64,000 nt of DNA, taken from NCBI RefSeq assembly GCF_016714285.1, contig NZ_JADJNN010000019.1:124001-188000 (forward strand), given 5' to 3'. Of this stretch, positions 55,368 through 63,713 are shown one piece after another. Position 1 is the first letter of the stretch. Each line of letters starts with the position of its first letter. Source of the DNA: Nannocystis sp. (GTDB lineage Bacteria > Myxococcota_A > Polyangia > Nannocystales > Nannocystaceae). A model generated the notes under the pieces. The model ran no database searches. It was given only the letters and a program-made list of their open reading frames with translations, and was not told where the DNA came from. The translations under genes and the position numbers were made by a program.

Positions 55368-56855
55368 ATGGCTGGTCTCCCCTTCATCCGCGCCCGCGTC
55401 CACCTCCTCCCGCTCCTGGCCCTCGGGTGGATCCCCGCTTGCGGCGACAGCGGCGACACCGTGACGACCTCCGCCAGCGAGGCCAGCTCCGTCACCACCG
55501 GCGGTCCGGGCGGCACCAGCAACCCGACCAGCGCCGGCCCCGACGCGACCTCCCAGAGCAGCGTCCCGACCACCAGCGACGGCAGCGTCAGCGCCGGCGA
55601 GACCCTCGCCGACACCACCAGCGCCCCGCAGACCACCACCGGCGTCAGCACCGGCGAGCCCGCCAGCACCTCCGGCGTCAACCCCAGCGACGGCAGCACC
55701 ACCAGCAGCACCAGCGGCGGCGACAGCACGGACGGCCCCAAGCTCGACATGGGCCCCAAGGTCTGCGACCCGGACGCGACCCCCGCGACCTTCGACTTCA
55801 TCTGGATCGCCAACAGCAGCCAGGGCACCGTCTCAAAGATCGACACCAAGACCGGCGTCGAGCAGGCCCGCTACCGCACCGCCGCCGGGCCCTCCAACCC
55901 CTCGCGCACCTCGGTCAACCAGTACGGCGACGTGGCCGTCTCGAGCCGCGACCCCGGCAGCATCATCAAGATCAGCGCCCTCAAGCAGAAGTGCGTCGAC
56001 ACCAACAACAACGGCATGATCGACACCTCCAACGGCCCCAACGACGTCCGCCCCTGGGGCAGCGACGAGTGCGTCCTGTGGAGCCAGACCTTCCCCTCCC
56101 CCGGCTACAGCTTCGGCCCGCGCCCGACCGCCTGGGAGGGCGTCTCGCAGGACCCCGACACCTGTGAGACCCCGACCCCGCGCCTGTGGGGCGGCTGGAT
56201 GGACGGCCAGAACACCGCCCACTTCGTCCGCCTCGACGGCGACACCGGCGTGCAGCTCGACGAGGTCCTCCGCCCCAACTGGTTCGGCAGCGGCTACGGC
56301 CCCTACGGCGGCGCCGTCAACAGCAAGGGCGACCTCTACGCCGTCGGCCTCGAGACCACCCTCATTCACATCGACGCCGAGACCCTCGTCCTCGAGGACA
56401 TCCCGGTCCCGCCCGACCTCGCCAGCTACGGCTTCGCCATCGACAAGAACGGCGACATCTGGGTCGGCAGCTACGGCGTCAACAGCATGTATCACTACAA
56501 GGTCGGCGAGAAGAAGTGGTACCCGCTCGGCAACGGCGGCGGCTGGGTCCTCGGCCTCCAGACCGACAAGAAGGGCCGCGTCTGGGGCGCCGGCACCGGC
56601 CCCTGCCGCCTCGTCCACGCCGACGTCGCCACCGTCAAGTACGTCAACGCCAACATCCCCCTGCCCGGCTGCGGCCAGCCCTGGGGCGCCAGCATCGACA
56701 ACGAGGGCTTCGTGTGGATCGTCGACAAGGCCAACAAGGCCTTCAAGGTCAACCCCGACACCTACGCCGTCGAGCTCGTCGTCAACGGCCTCATCGACCC
56801 CTACACCTACTCCGACATGACCGGCCAGGGCCTCCAACTGGTGCTCCCGCAGTAG
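55368..56855 (+). CDS. Beta-propeller lipoprotein with long Ser/Thr spacer
   Basis: 495 residues. Signal RARVHLLPLLALGWIPAC, then about 105 residues of Thr/Ser/Gly-rich spacer, then a six- or seven-bladed propeller with blade motifs such as DFIWIANSSQGTVSKIDTKT, VNQYGDVAVSSRDPGSIIKI, GAVNSKGDLYAVGLETTLIH, AIDKNGDIWVGSYGVNSMYH and SIDNEGFVWIVDKANKAFKV. This is like SMP-30/virginiamycin-B-lyase-type or NHL propellers. A surface-exposed binding or enzymatic propeller; no ligand can be inferred. Confidence 0.75.
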   Translation: MAGLPFIRARVHLLPLLALGWIPACGDSGDTVTTSASEASSVTTGGPGGTSNPTSAGPDATSQSSVPTTSDGSVSAGETLADTTSAPQTTTGVSTGEPASTSGVNPSDGSTTSSTSGGDSTDGPKLDMGPKVCDPDATPATFDFIWIANSSQGTVSKIDTKTGVEQARYRTAAGPSNPSRTSVNQYGDVAVSSRDPGSIIKISALKQKCVDTNNNGMIDTSNGPNDVRPWGSDECVLWSQTFPSPGYSFGPRPTAWEGVSQDPDTCETPTPRLWGGWMDGQNTAHFVRLDGDTGVQLDEVLRPNWFGSGYGPYGGAVNSKGDLYAVGLETTLIHIDAETLVLEDIPVPPDLASYGFAIDKNGDIWVGSYGVNSMYHYKVGEKKWYPLGNGGGWVLGLQTDKKGRVWGAGTGPCRLVHADVATVKYVNANIPLPGCGQPWGASIDNEGFVWIVDKANKAFKVNPDTYAVELVVNGLIDPYTYSDMTGQGLQLVLPQ

Positions 56856-56903
56856 GCGCAGGGCGGCCTCCTGACCACGCCCCGCGTCAGCGGCTCGCCG
56901 ACG

Positions 56904-58472
56904 TCACGGTGCAGCCGCGACGCGCAGCAGCGCCAGGTCCTGCGTGCCCGTCGCGCTGACCGCTGGCAGACCCGGCCACGCCACCGTCCCCGTGATCGTC
57001 CCCGCGATCGCCAGCGCCTGCTCGTGCAGCGCCAGCGGCCCCGCGCGCTGCGTGCCCGCGTCGCCGAGGCTGCCGAGCTCGACCGGCGTGAGCGCCGGCG
57101 GCACGTAGCGCGCCAGCACCAGGTCCTCGTCACCGACCGCGATCAGCGTGCGCTCGCCGAGCGTCGCCTCGCCCGCGCTGGTCAGCGTCACCAGCACCTG
57201 CCCGTCGCCGCGCAGCCCGAGCCCGCCCGGCCGCTGCGACTCCGGCCCCGTGATCCCCGCGGCCCACGTCAGCGTCCCGTCCAGCTCGATGCGCCCGACC
57301 ACCGCGTCCGCCTGATCGACCGGCGTCAGCGCGAGCGTCCCGATCGTCGCCGCCCCCGTGACCACCCCCGCGAACACCACCGCGTCGCCACAGGCCACGT
57401 GACTCGCGACATCGCTGCTCGCCCCACCGAAGCCGCGGATCCACTGCGGCTCGCCCTGCGCGTCGAGCCGCGCCACGAACATGTCCTTGTCGCCCGCCGA
57501 CGGCGCCACATCGGCGCCGAACTTCAGCTCCCCCGTGAAGAACCCCGCCAGCGCGATCGACCCGTCGTCGCACACCGCCAGCGCCTGCGCCTCCTGATCG
57601 CCCGCATCACCCCACCAGCGCCCGAATTCCGGCGTACCGTCCGCGCCCAGACGCAGCACCACCAGCCCCGTGCTCGCCGTGCCGGTCACCGCGATGTCCC
57701 CCGCCATGAACGGCGCCAGCGCGGCCCCGGCGATCCAGATCGCGTCGTCCTTGCCGACCGCGACCGCGTGCCCGACCTGCCAGTCGACACCACCGAAGCG
57801 CCGCCCCCACACCGGCAGCCCCGCCGCGTCCCACTTGCCCACGAACACGTCGAGCTCCTCAGCCACCAGCGCCTCGCCCCCGATCGTGTAGCTGCCCTCG
57901 AGCCAGCCGGTCACGATCGCCGCGCCCGCGCTGTCGACCGCGAGCCCCGACGTCAAGGTCAGCGTCGCCGCGCCGTCGCTCGGGAACATCGCCTGCGTGT
58001 GCACGGTCGTCCCGTCGCTCGCGAACTTCGCCAGGTAGAGCCCGCTACCCTCGCCCGCGAGCGCCCCCTCGCCGAGGTCGATCGCGCCGAACACATCACC
58101 CGCGACCCACAGCTCGCCCGCCGCGTCGAAGCCGAGCCCACCCGGCCGCTGCTGCTCCGGCGCCCCGAAGCTGCGCAACCAACCCATCACCTCCGCCGGC
58201 CCACCACTGCTCGACTCCCCCGAACCTCCCGACTCCCCCGACGAGCCCGACCCCGACGTGCCCGACCCACTCGAAGCCCCACCCGTCGGCGCCCCGCTGT
58301 CCTCGCTCGCCGCGTCCTCCGTCGTGCCTGCCCCCGTCGACACAGCGCTCGCCTCATCCCCCGCATCACCGCAACCCGCAAGCGCAGCGACGGCGATCGA
58401 TCTCAACCAAGGACTGCGATTCGCATTGAGGGCGATCGATCTCAACCAAGGACTGCGATTCGCGGCGACCAT
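56904..58472 (-). CDS. Beta-propeller (SBBP-like) lipoprotein with duplicated signal region
   Basis: 522 residues. The N-terminus contains a tandem duplication of NRSPWLRSIA before AVAALAGC (lipobox LAGC). A Ser/Gly spacer is followed by about seven propeller repeats of the type GGLGFDAAGELWVAGDVFGA, AVDSAGAAIVTGWLEG, AVCDDGSIALAGFFTGEL. Such SBBP/beta-propeller repeats are frequent in myxobacterial surface lipoproteins. The start at 58472 is the first usable codon but the true start may lie inside the duplication. Confidence 0.72.
   Translation of the reverse strand: MVAANRSPWLRSIALNANRSPWLRSIAVAALAGCGDAGDEASAVSTGAGTTEDAASEDSGAPTGGASSGSGTSGSGSSGESGGSGESSSGGPAEVMGWLRSFGAPEQQRPGGLGFDAAGELWVAGDVFGAIDLGEGALAGEGSGLYLAKFASDGTTVHTQAMFPSDGAATLTLTSGLAVDSAGAAIVTGWLEGSYTIGGEALVAEELDVFVGKWDAAGLPVWGRRFGGVDWQVGHAVAVGKDDAIWIAGAALAPFMAGDIAVTGTASTGLVVLRLGADGTPEFGRWWGDAGDQEAQALAVCDDGSIALAGFFTGELKFGADVAPSAGDKDMFVARLDAQGEPQWIRGFGGASSDVASHVACGDAVVFAGVVTGAATIGTLALTPVDQADAVVGRIELDGTLTWAAGITGPESQRPGGLGLRGDGQVLVTLTSAGEATLGERTLIAVGDEDLVLARYVPPALTPVELGSLGDAGTQRAGPLALHEQALAIAGTITGTVAWPGLPAVSATGTQDLALLRVAAAP
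58392..58463. repeat. 33-bp tandem duplication in a signal-peptide-coding region
   Basis: 58392-58424 and 58431-58463 are the same 33 bases (beginning GGCGATCGATCTCAACCAAG), period 39. On the minus strand they encode two copies of NRSPWLRSIA. Confidence 0.85.
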
Positions 58473-58682
58473 CGGCGGACCCTAACATGCCAGCGCGAGA
58501 GCGCCCATCCTCGCTGCGCCCGCGCCTGGGGGCACCACGACCCCGCCGCAGCTCGCCGCATCGCCAGCGATCGAGCCGCGACACGCGAGCCCTCGCGAGA
58601 AGCTGTCGCCCCGCGGACCCGGCGTGCCTCTCACATTTCCCGTTGATCCGTTACCCGCGGCCTCGCCGCTAAGGTGCCGCTC

Positions 58683-59492
58683 ATGTACGCATTGCTGAAG
58701 AAGGCCTTCTTTTCGCGCTACCAAAAACCGTGGTCGTGGCCCGAGGGCGTCCCGCAGGACCAATGGGAGCGCGTCCTGTTCCGCAACCACAGCGGCAAGC
58801 AGATGGTCGGCCTCCTCGCCCGCGCCCACGGCGAGGCCCGCGGCACCGTCGTCATCCCCCACCCGATGGTCGCCGAGGCCAAGGCCTTCGCCATGCGCTC
58901 CGGCCACGCCGACTTCCTGCGCGACGCCGGTTACAACGTCTTCGTCTTCGACTTCAACGGCTTCGGCGAGAGCGAGTCCGGCAAGTTCGAGTTCCCGCAG
59001 GACATCGTCGCCGGCGGCAACGCGGCGGCCGAGCGCGCCCCCGGCCTGCCCGTCGCGCTGCTCGGCATCTCGATGGGCGCCGGCTACGGCGTGTGCGCCC
59101 TCGACACCCCGGGCCACCCCTTCCGCGCCGCCGTCCTCGAGAGCGCCTTCACCTCGCTCGAGGAGTTCTGGCGCCGCTACAAGTTCCCCTACCTCGTGCT
59201 GCGCGGCCTCGGCGTCGTGCTGCCCCGCCTGGCCCGCGAGCTGCGCCCGATCGACCGCGTCGGCAGCATCGCCGGGGTCACCGGCCTGCTCTTCATCCAC
59301 GGCGACAAGGACAGCACCACCCCGCCGGCGATGGGCGAGCGCCTGCTCGCAGCCTGCACCCTCCCCGCCGACCAGCGCGCGCTGTGGGTCGCCCCCGGCG
59401 CCCGCCACCTGCGCACGCTGCAGCAGTCCGGCGACGAGTACCGCCAGCGCATCCTCGCCTTCCTCGATCACAGCCTCGCACCCGCCGCCTGA
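58683..59492 (+). CDS. Alpha/beta-hydrolase
   Basis: 269 residues from the ATG at 58683, eight bases after AAGGTG. Cytosolic hydrolase of the dipeptidyl-peptidase/acyl-lipase-like type: FVFDFNGFGES, nucleophile LLGISMGAGYG, acid in FIHGDKDSTTP and His in PGARHLRTLQ. No export signal. It precedes the oxygenase gene by nine bases in the same direction, so it may be the first gene of the lipid-type operon that continues to the window edge. Confidence 0.82.
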   Translation: MYALLKKAFFSRYQKPWSWPEGVPQDQWERVLFRNHSGKQMVGLLARAHGEARGTVVIPHPMVAEAKAFAMRSGHADFLRDAGYNVFVFDFNGFGESESGKFEFPQDIVAGGNAAAERAPGLPVALLGISMGAGYGVCALDTPGHPFRAAVLESAFTSLEEFWRRYKFPYLVLRGLGVVLPRLARELRPIDRVGSIAGVTGLLFIHGDKDSTTPPAMGERLLAACTLPADQRALWVAPGARHLRTLQQSGDEYRQRILAFLDHSLAPAA

Positions 59493-59501
59493 GGAGTCGT
59501 C

Positions 59502-61136
59502 ATGGACGGGATGTTCATCGCCGACCCGATCGTCGCGCTCGTGCAGCAGCACGCCGACGACCCCCGCGAGCTACGGCGCCAGCTCGAGGCCCTGCTGGGC
59601 GCCGCCCTGCTGGTCCCGGAGCTCCCCACCGAGCGCATCCTCGCCGCCGTCAAGGAGGAGCTCGTCCACCTGTGCGAGGAGGCCCGCGGCCGCGTCGCTC
59701 GCCTCGCCCGCCGCGAGGCTCACCGCGGCTTCATCGTCCGCGCCCTCGCGGCCCTCGACCCCGGCACCTGCGTCTACCCGCGCGCCGAGGTCGAGGCCCT
59801 CCTGCTCGCCCTCGACGCCGCCCCCGAACGCAGCGATCTCGGTGAACTCCGGGCCGTGCTGATCGACGCCGGTGAACGCCACCGCGAGCTCGAGCGCCGC
59901 GTCGCCGCCATGCTGCGCCCGCCCGAGCCCGACGAGCTCGCCGGCCTCGACCCCCAGCGCGACAGCGCGATCATCCACCTCGCCGTCACCTATCACTTTC
60001 GCAGCGAGCGCGTGTTCTTCGGCGCCCTCGAGGAGATGCGCCCGCTGATCGCCCCCCAGGCCAACCTGTTCTTCTTCAGCACCGGCGAGTTCGGCCTTCG
60101 CACCTACAAGCGCTTCATCGACACCGTCCTGCTGTTCGACAACATCCACCAGTGGGGCCCCGAGAGCCGCCGCGGCCGCGCCGCGGTCGCCCGCATCAAC
60201 CAGATCCACGGCCGCTACAGCCTCCCCAACGACGCCTTCAAGTGGGTCCTGCTGAACCTCGTCTTCGTCCCCGAGCTGTGGAACGCCCGCCTCGGCTGGC
60301 GCCCCTTCACCGAGCTCGAGCGCCTCGGCTGGTTCCACGAGCACATCCGCGTCGGCCGCCTCATGCGGATCCAGGGCCTCACCGACGACATCGACGAGAT
60401 GCGCCGCTGGTGGCACGCCGCCAGCGCGGCCGCCAAGCCCTCCGAGATCACCCGCGCCTCCTTCGAGAAGCTCACCGCCCAGCTGATGGAGCCGCTCCCC
60501 GAGCCCCTGCGCCCGCACTGGCTCACCGCCCTCATGGTCGGCATGGACGACGACTTTCGCCGCGCCTGCGGCTACCCCGATCCGCCGCCCGCGAGCCTGC
60601 AGCTGGTCCGCGAGACCCTCGGCGCGATCGGCCGCCTCGGCGCCCTCCTCCCACGCGCGCCGTGGATCCGCTCGCTGCACAGCTCGCCCGTCTACCCCCA
60701 CGGCGCCCGCGTCGACGAGCTCGGCGTCTACCGCCGCGGCTACACCATGCCGCGCCCCGCGTGGTCGCACGACCCCGCCGCCACCCCGCCGCCCGAGGCC
60801 CACGGCAAGAACCACGGCTACCCCGAGGGCCTCCCGCCGACCCAGCACCTGGACGAGATCCCCGAGCTCCCGCTGCCCGCGATCCCGTGGTCCGAGGTCG
60901 CCCGCCACAACAGCCCCGAGAGCGCGTGGATCGTCGTCCGCGGCGACGTCATCGATGTCTCCGCCTTCCTCGCCATGCACCCCGGCGGCCGCAAGCCGCT
61001 GCTGCAGTTCGCCGGCAAGGACGCCACCCGCGCCTTCGAGCGCGTCGGCCACTCCGAGGCCGCGCAGATCCTCATGAGCAACTTCCGGGTCGGCCGCGTC
61101 GCCGGCCCCGACCCGGCGGAGCCGACCCATGACTGA
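59502..61136 (+). CDS. MpaB-type oxygenase fused to cytochrome b5 domain
   Basis: 544 residues. An N-terminal helical region is followed by an MpaB/Lcp (DUF2236-like) catalytic domain (about 170-400): TYKRFIDTVLLFDNIHQWGP, ARINQIHGRYSLPNDAFKWV and WFHEHIRVGRLMRI, with the conserved His-rich helices that bind haem b in this family. The last 70 residues are a cytochrome b5 domain: SAWIVVRGDVIDVSAFLAMH, HPGG with haem ligand His493, and GHS with His517. The fused b5 could feed electrons to the oxygenase. It overlaps the thioesterase start by eight bases. Confidence 0.82.
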   Translation: MDGMFIADPIVALVQQHADDPRELRRQLEALLGAALLVPELPTERILAAVKEELVHLCEEARGRVARLARREAHRGFIVRALAALDPGTCVYPRAEVEALLLALDAAPERSDLGELRAVLIDAGERHRELERRVAAMLRPPEPDELAGLDPQRDSAIIHLAVTYHFRSERVFFGALEEMRPLIAPQANLFFFSTGEFGLRTYKRFIDTVLLFDNIHQWGPESRRGRAAVARINQIHGRYSLPNDAFKWVLLNLVFVPELWNARLGWRPFTELERLGWFHEHIRVGRLMRIQGLTDDIDEMRRWWHAASAAAKPSEITRASFEKLTAQLMEPLPEPLRPHWLTALMVGMDDDFRRACGYPDPPPASLQLVRETLGAIGRLGALLPRAPWIRSLHSSPVYPHGARVDELGVYRRGYTMPRPAWSHDPAATPPPEAHGKNHGYPEGLPPTQHLDEIPELPLPAIPWSEVARHNSPESAWIVVRGDVIDVSAFLAMHPGGRKPLLQFAGKDATRAFERVGHSEAAQILMSNFRVGRVAGPDPAEPTHD

Positions 61137-61728
61137 CACCTGGCAAGAAGTCCACCACGGCGTGCTCGAGCAGGTCCGCGGCTACGAGCGTGCCCGCGCC
61201 CGCAACGCCTCGCTCCACAACACGGACCCCGTCCCGCCGCGCGAGCCCGAGACCAGCGAGCGCCTCGGTCTCGCCGACGTCGACTTCACCGGCCAGGTCC
61301 CCGCCGCCCGCATCCTCGAGCGCATCGAGCACGCCCGCGCCCTCCAGCTCGCCTCTGCCTACGGCCTCGACCTCGCCGCCGAGCTGCGCCGCGGCGGCTG
61401 CACCTGGCAGCCCCACAGCCACGAGCTGCTCCTCCTCCGCCCGCTGCGCCCGCTCGAGGAGCTGCGCCTGCGCACCCGCCTCCTGCTCGCCGGCCCCGAC
61501 TCGGTGTGGGTCGAGGGCCTGGTCCTCGAGGCAGGTCCGAAGGGACATGTCCTGAAGGCCATCAGCTGGACCCGCAGCCGCTGGCTGCAGCTCGCCAGCG
61601 GCCGCCCCACCGCGCATCCGGAGCGGATCGCCGCGCTCCTGCAGCAGATCGCCGTCGGCGCGCCCGCCCAGGCCCGCCTCGAGGACCGCGCCGAGGCCCT
61701 CCGCTTCGAGCTGGGGAGGCGCGCATGA
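61129..61728 (+). CDS. Hot-dog-fold acyl thioesterase-like protein
   Basis: 199 residues. The ATG at 61129 overlaps the oxygenase gene by eight bases and its stop overlaps the FAAL start. The central pattern (TGQVPAARILERIEHARALQ, then a Cys-Thr-Trp and LLLLRPLRPLEELRLRTRLL and SVWVEGLVLEA) fits the 4HBT/acyl-ACP thioesterase type hot-dog fold: a helix packed on a beta sheet with Asp/Glu in the first segment. It could release a fatty acyl chain from the ACP encoded downstream. The GGACATGTCC palindrome lies inside (61543-61552). Confidence 0.65.
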   Translation: MTDTWQEVHHGVLEQVRGYERARARNASLHNTDPVPPREPETSERLGLADVDFTGQVPAARILERIEHARALQLASAYGLDLAAELRRGGCTWQPHSHELLLLRPLRPLEELRLRTRLLLAGPDSVWVEGLVLEAGPKGHVLKAISWTRSRWLQLASGRPTAHPERIAALLQQIAVGAPAQARLEDRAEALRFELGRRA

Positions 61729-63462
61729 GCCTGCTGGACCCGCTCCCCCGCGTCCGCGAGCCCGCCCCCGCAGCAGACCTCACCCGCGTCCGCGAGCGCG
61801 AGCCGACCCTCGCCCACACGATCGTCGCCCTCCGCGACCGCCACGACCGCGGCCCGATCTTCCTCGGCGAGGCCGACGCGGTCCGCCAGATCAGCTTCGC
61901 CGCGCTCGTCGACGCCATCGAGGACCACGCCCGCGCCCTCGCGGCAGCCAGCGCTCGCCAGGGCGAGCGCGTCGGCGTGATCGTCCCCGACCCCGAGAGC
62001 TTCCTCGTCGCCTTCCTCGGCCTCGCCCGCCTCGGCGCCGTCCCGGTCCCGCTCGCCGACGCCTCCACGATCCGCGACCCCGCCCGCTGGCTCGCCCACT
62101 GCGCGCAGATCCTCCGCGCCGCCGGGGCCACGCGCGTGGTCCTCGGCCGCGAGCGCAGCGAGGCCGCCGCCCCGCTCGCCGCGCTCTGCCCCGGCCTCGT
62201 CGTGCATGTCCTGGAGGACATGTCCCAAAAGACCGGCCCCGCGCTGCCCGACCCCGACAGCTTCGCCAGCGACGATCCCGCCTTCCTGCAGTTCACCTCC
62301 GGCAGCACCGGCCGCCCACGCGGCGTCCGCGTCAGCCACCGGGCGATCGCCGCCAACACCCACGCGATCATGGTCGACGGCCTGCGCAGCGGCCCCGACG
62401 ACGTCGGCGTGTGCTGGTTGCCGCTACACCACGACATGGGCCTCATCGGCTTCGTCCTCGCGCCCCTGCGCTACCGCGTGCCCGTCGTGTTCATGACCCC
62501 CGGCGCCTTCATCAAGCAGCCGCGCCGCTGGTTGGAGGCCGTGCACCGCTTCCGCGGCAGCATCACCTTCGCCCCCAACTTCGCGTACGTGCTCGCGCTG
62601 CGCCGCGCCCCCCGCGCTCACCGGCCTCGACCTCTCCTGCCTGCGCGTGCTCGGCTGCGGCGCCGAGCCGATCCACGCCCCGGCCCTGCACGCCTTCCTC
62701 GATCACCACGCCCCCGCCGGCCTGCGCCCGAGCGCGATCCTCCCGTGTTACGGCCTCGCCGAGGCGACCCTCGCCGTCAGCTTCGTCGCCCTCGACGAGC
62801 GCCTGCGCGTCGACCGGATCGCCGCCGCCGACTATCACAGCGACGGCCACGCGAGGCCCGTCCGCGACGACGAACCGGAGCTCCGCTTCGTATCCTGCGG
62901 CCGCCCTCTGCCGGGCCACGAGATCCTCATCGTCGACGACGCCGGCGCCCCGCTGCCCGAGCGCCGCGTCGGTCACATCCTCGTCCGCGGCCCCAGCCTC
63001 GGCGACGGCTACGAGCACGACCCCGAGGCCAGCGCCGCCGCCTTCACCCACCAGGGCCTGCGCACCGGCGACCGCGGCTACCTCGCCGACGGCGAGCTCC
63101 ACGTCACCGGCCGCAGCAAGGACCTCGTCATCCTCCACGGCCGCAACTACGACCCGCAGGACATCGAGCGCGTCGTCGCCGAGCTGCCCGGCGTGCGCGA
63201 CGGCAAGGTCGTCGCCTTCACGCGCCCCGGCCCGGACAGCGAGGCCCTCGTGCTCGCCGTCGAGGCCCACACCCGCGAGCCCGCCGCGCTCGCGCAGCAG
63301 ATCCGCGGCCACGTCGCCCGCAGCCTCGGCCTCACCGTCGCCGAGGTCGTCCTCCTGCCCACCAGCGCCCTCCCGCGCACCACCAGCGGCAAGCTCCAGC
63401 GCGGCCTCACCCGCGAGCTCCACCTGCGCGGCCGACTTGCCCCAAAGGACATGTCCCCATGA
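61725..63462 (+). CDS. Fatty acyl-AMP ligase (FAAL), one frameshift
   Basis: The ATG at 61725 overlaps the thioesterase stop. ANL-superfamily signatures: LQFTSGSTGRPRGVRVSH (P-loop), WLPLHHDMGLIGFVL, FMTPGAFIKQPRRWLEAV, CYGLAEATLAVSF and the FAAL-type KDLVILHGRNYDPQDIE, with the C-terminal Lys in TTSGKLQR. At about 62612 (CCCCCC run) the frame changes; the true reading goes to LTGLDLSCLRVLGCGAEPIH. About 578 residues. It activates a fatty acid as acyl-AMP and loads it on an ACP rather than CoA. A TGTCC-N4-GGACA copy lies within (62207-62220). Confidence 0.88.
62207..62220. repeat. TGTCC-N4-GGACA palindrome, copy 9 (inside FAAL gene)
   Basis: TGTCC-TGGA-GGACA, arms extended to CATGTCC/GGACATG (62205-62222), followed directly by another TGTCC. 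Confidence 0.7.
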
Positions 63463-63713
63463 CCAGCTCCGCCAGACCCAGCGCCGCCGAGATCTCCGCC
63501 TGGCTGCAGGCCCGCGTCGCCCACCTCCTCGGCATCTACGCCGACGACATCGACCTCGACACATCCTTCCCCGACTTCGGCCTCGACTCTGTCACCGCCC
63601 TCGACGTCCTCGGCGGCCTCGAGGACTGGCTCGGCCGCGAGCTGCCCCCCACCCTCCTCGTCAAGCACGACACCGTCCGCAAGCTCGCGCAGCACCTCGG
63701 GCGCGGCGCATGA
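63459..63713 (+). CDS. Acyl carrier protein
   Basis: 84 residues. Overlaps the FAAL stop (ATGA) and the next start (ATGA). Four-helix ACP with FPDFGLDSVTALDVLGGLE; Ser44 in GLDS is the phosphopantetheine site. It should accept the acyl chain from the FAAL for desaturation or other tailoring. Confidence 0.9.
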   Translation: MTSSARPSAAEISAWLQARVAHLLGIYADDIDLDTSFPDFGLDSVTALDVLGGLEDWLGRELPPTLLVKHDTVRKLAQHLGRGA

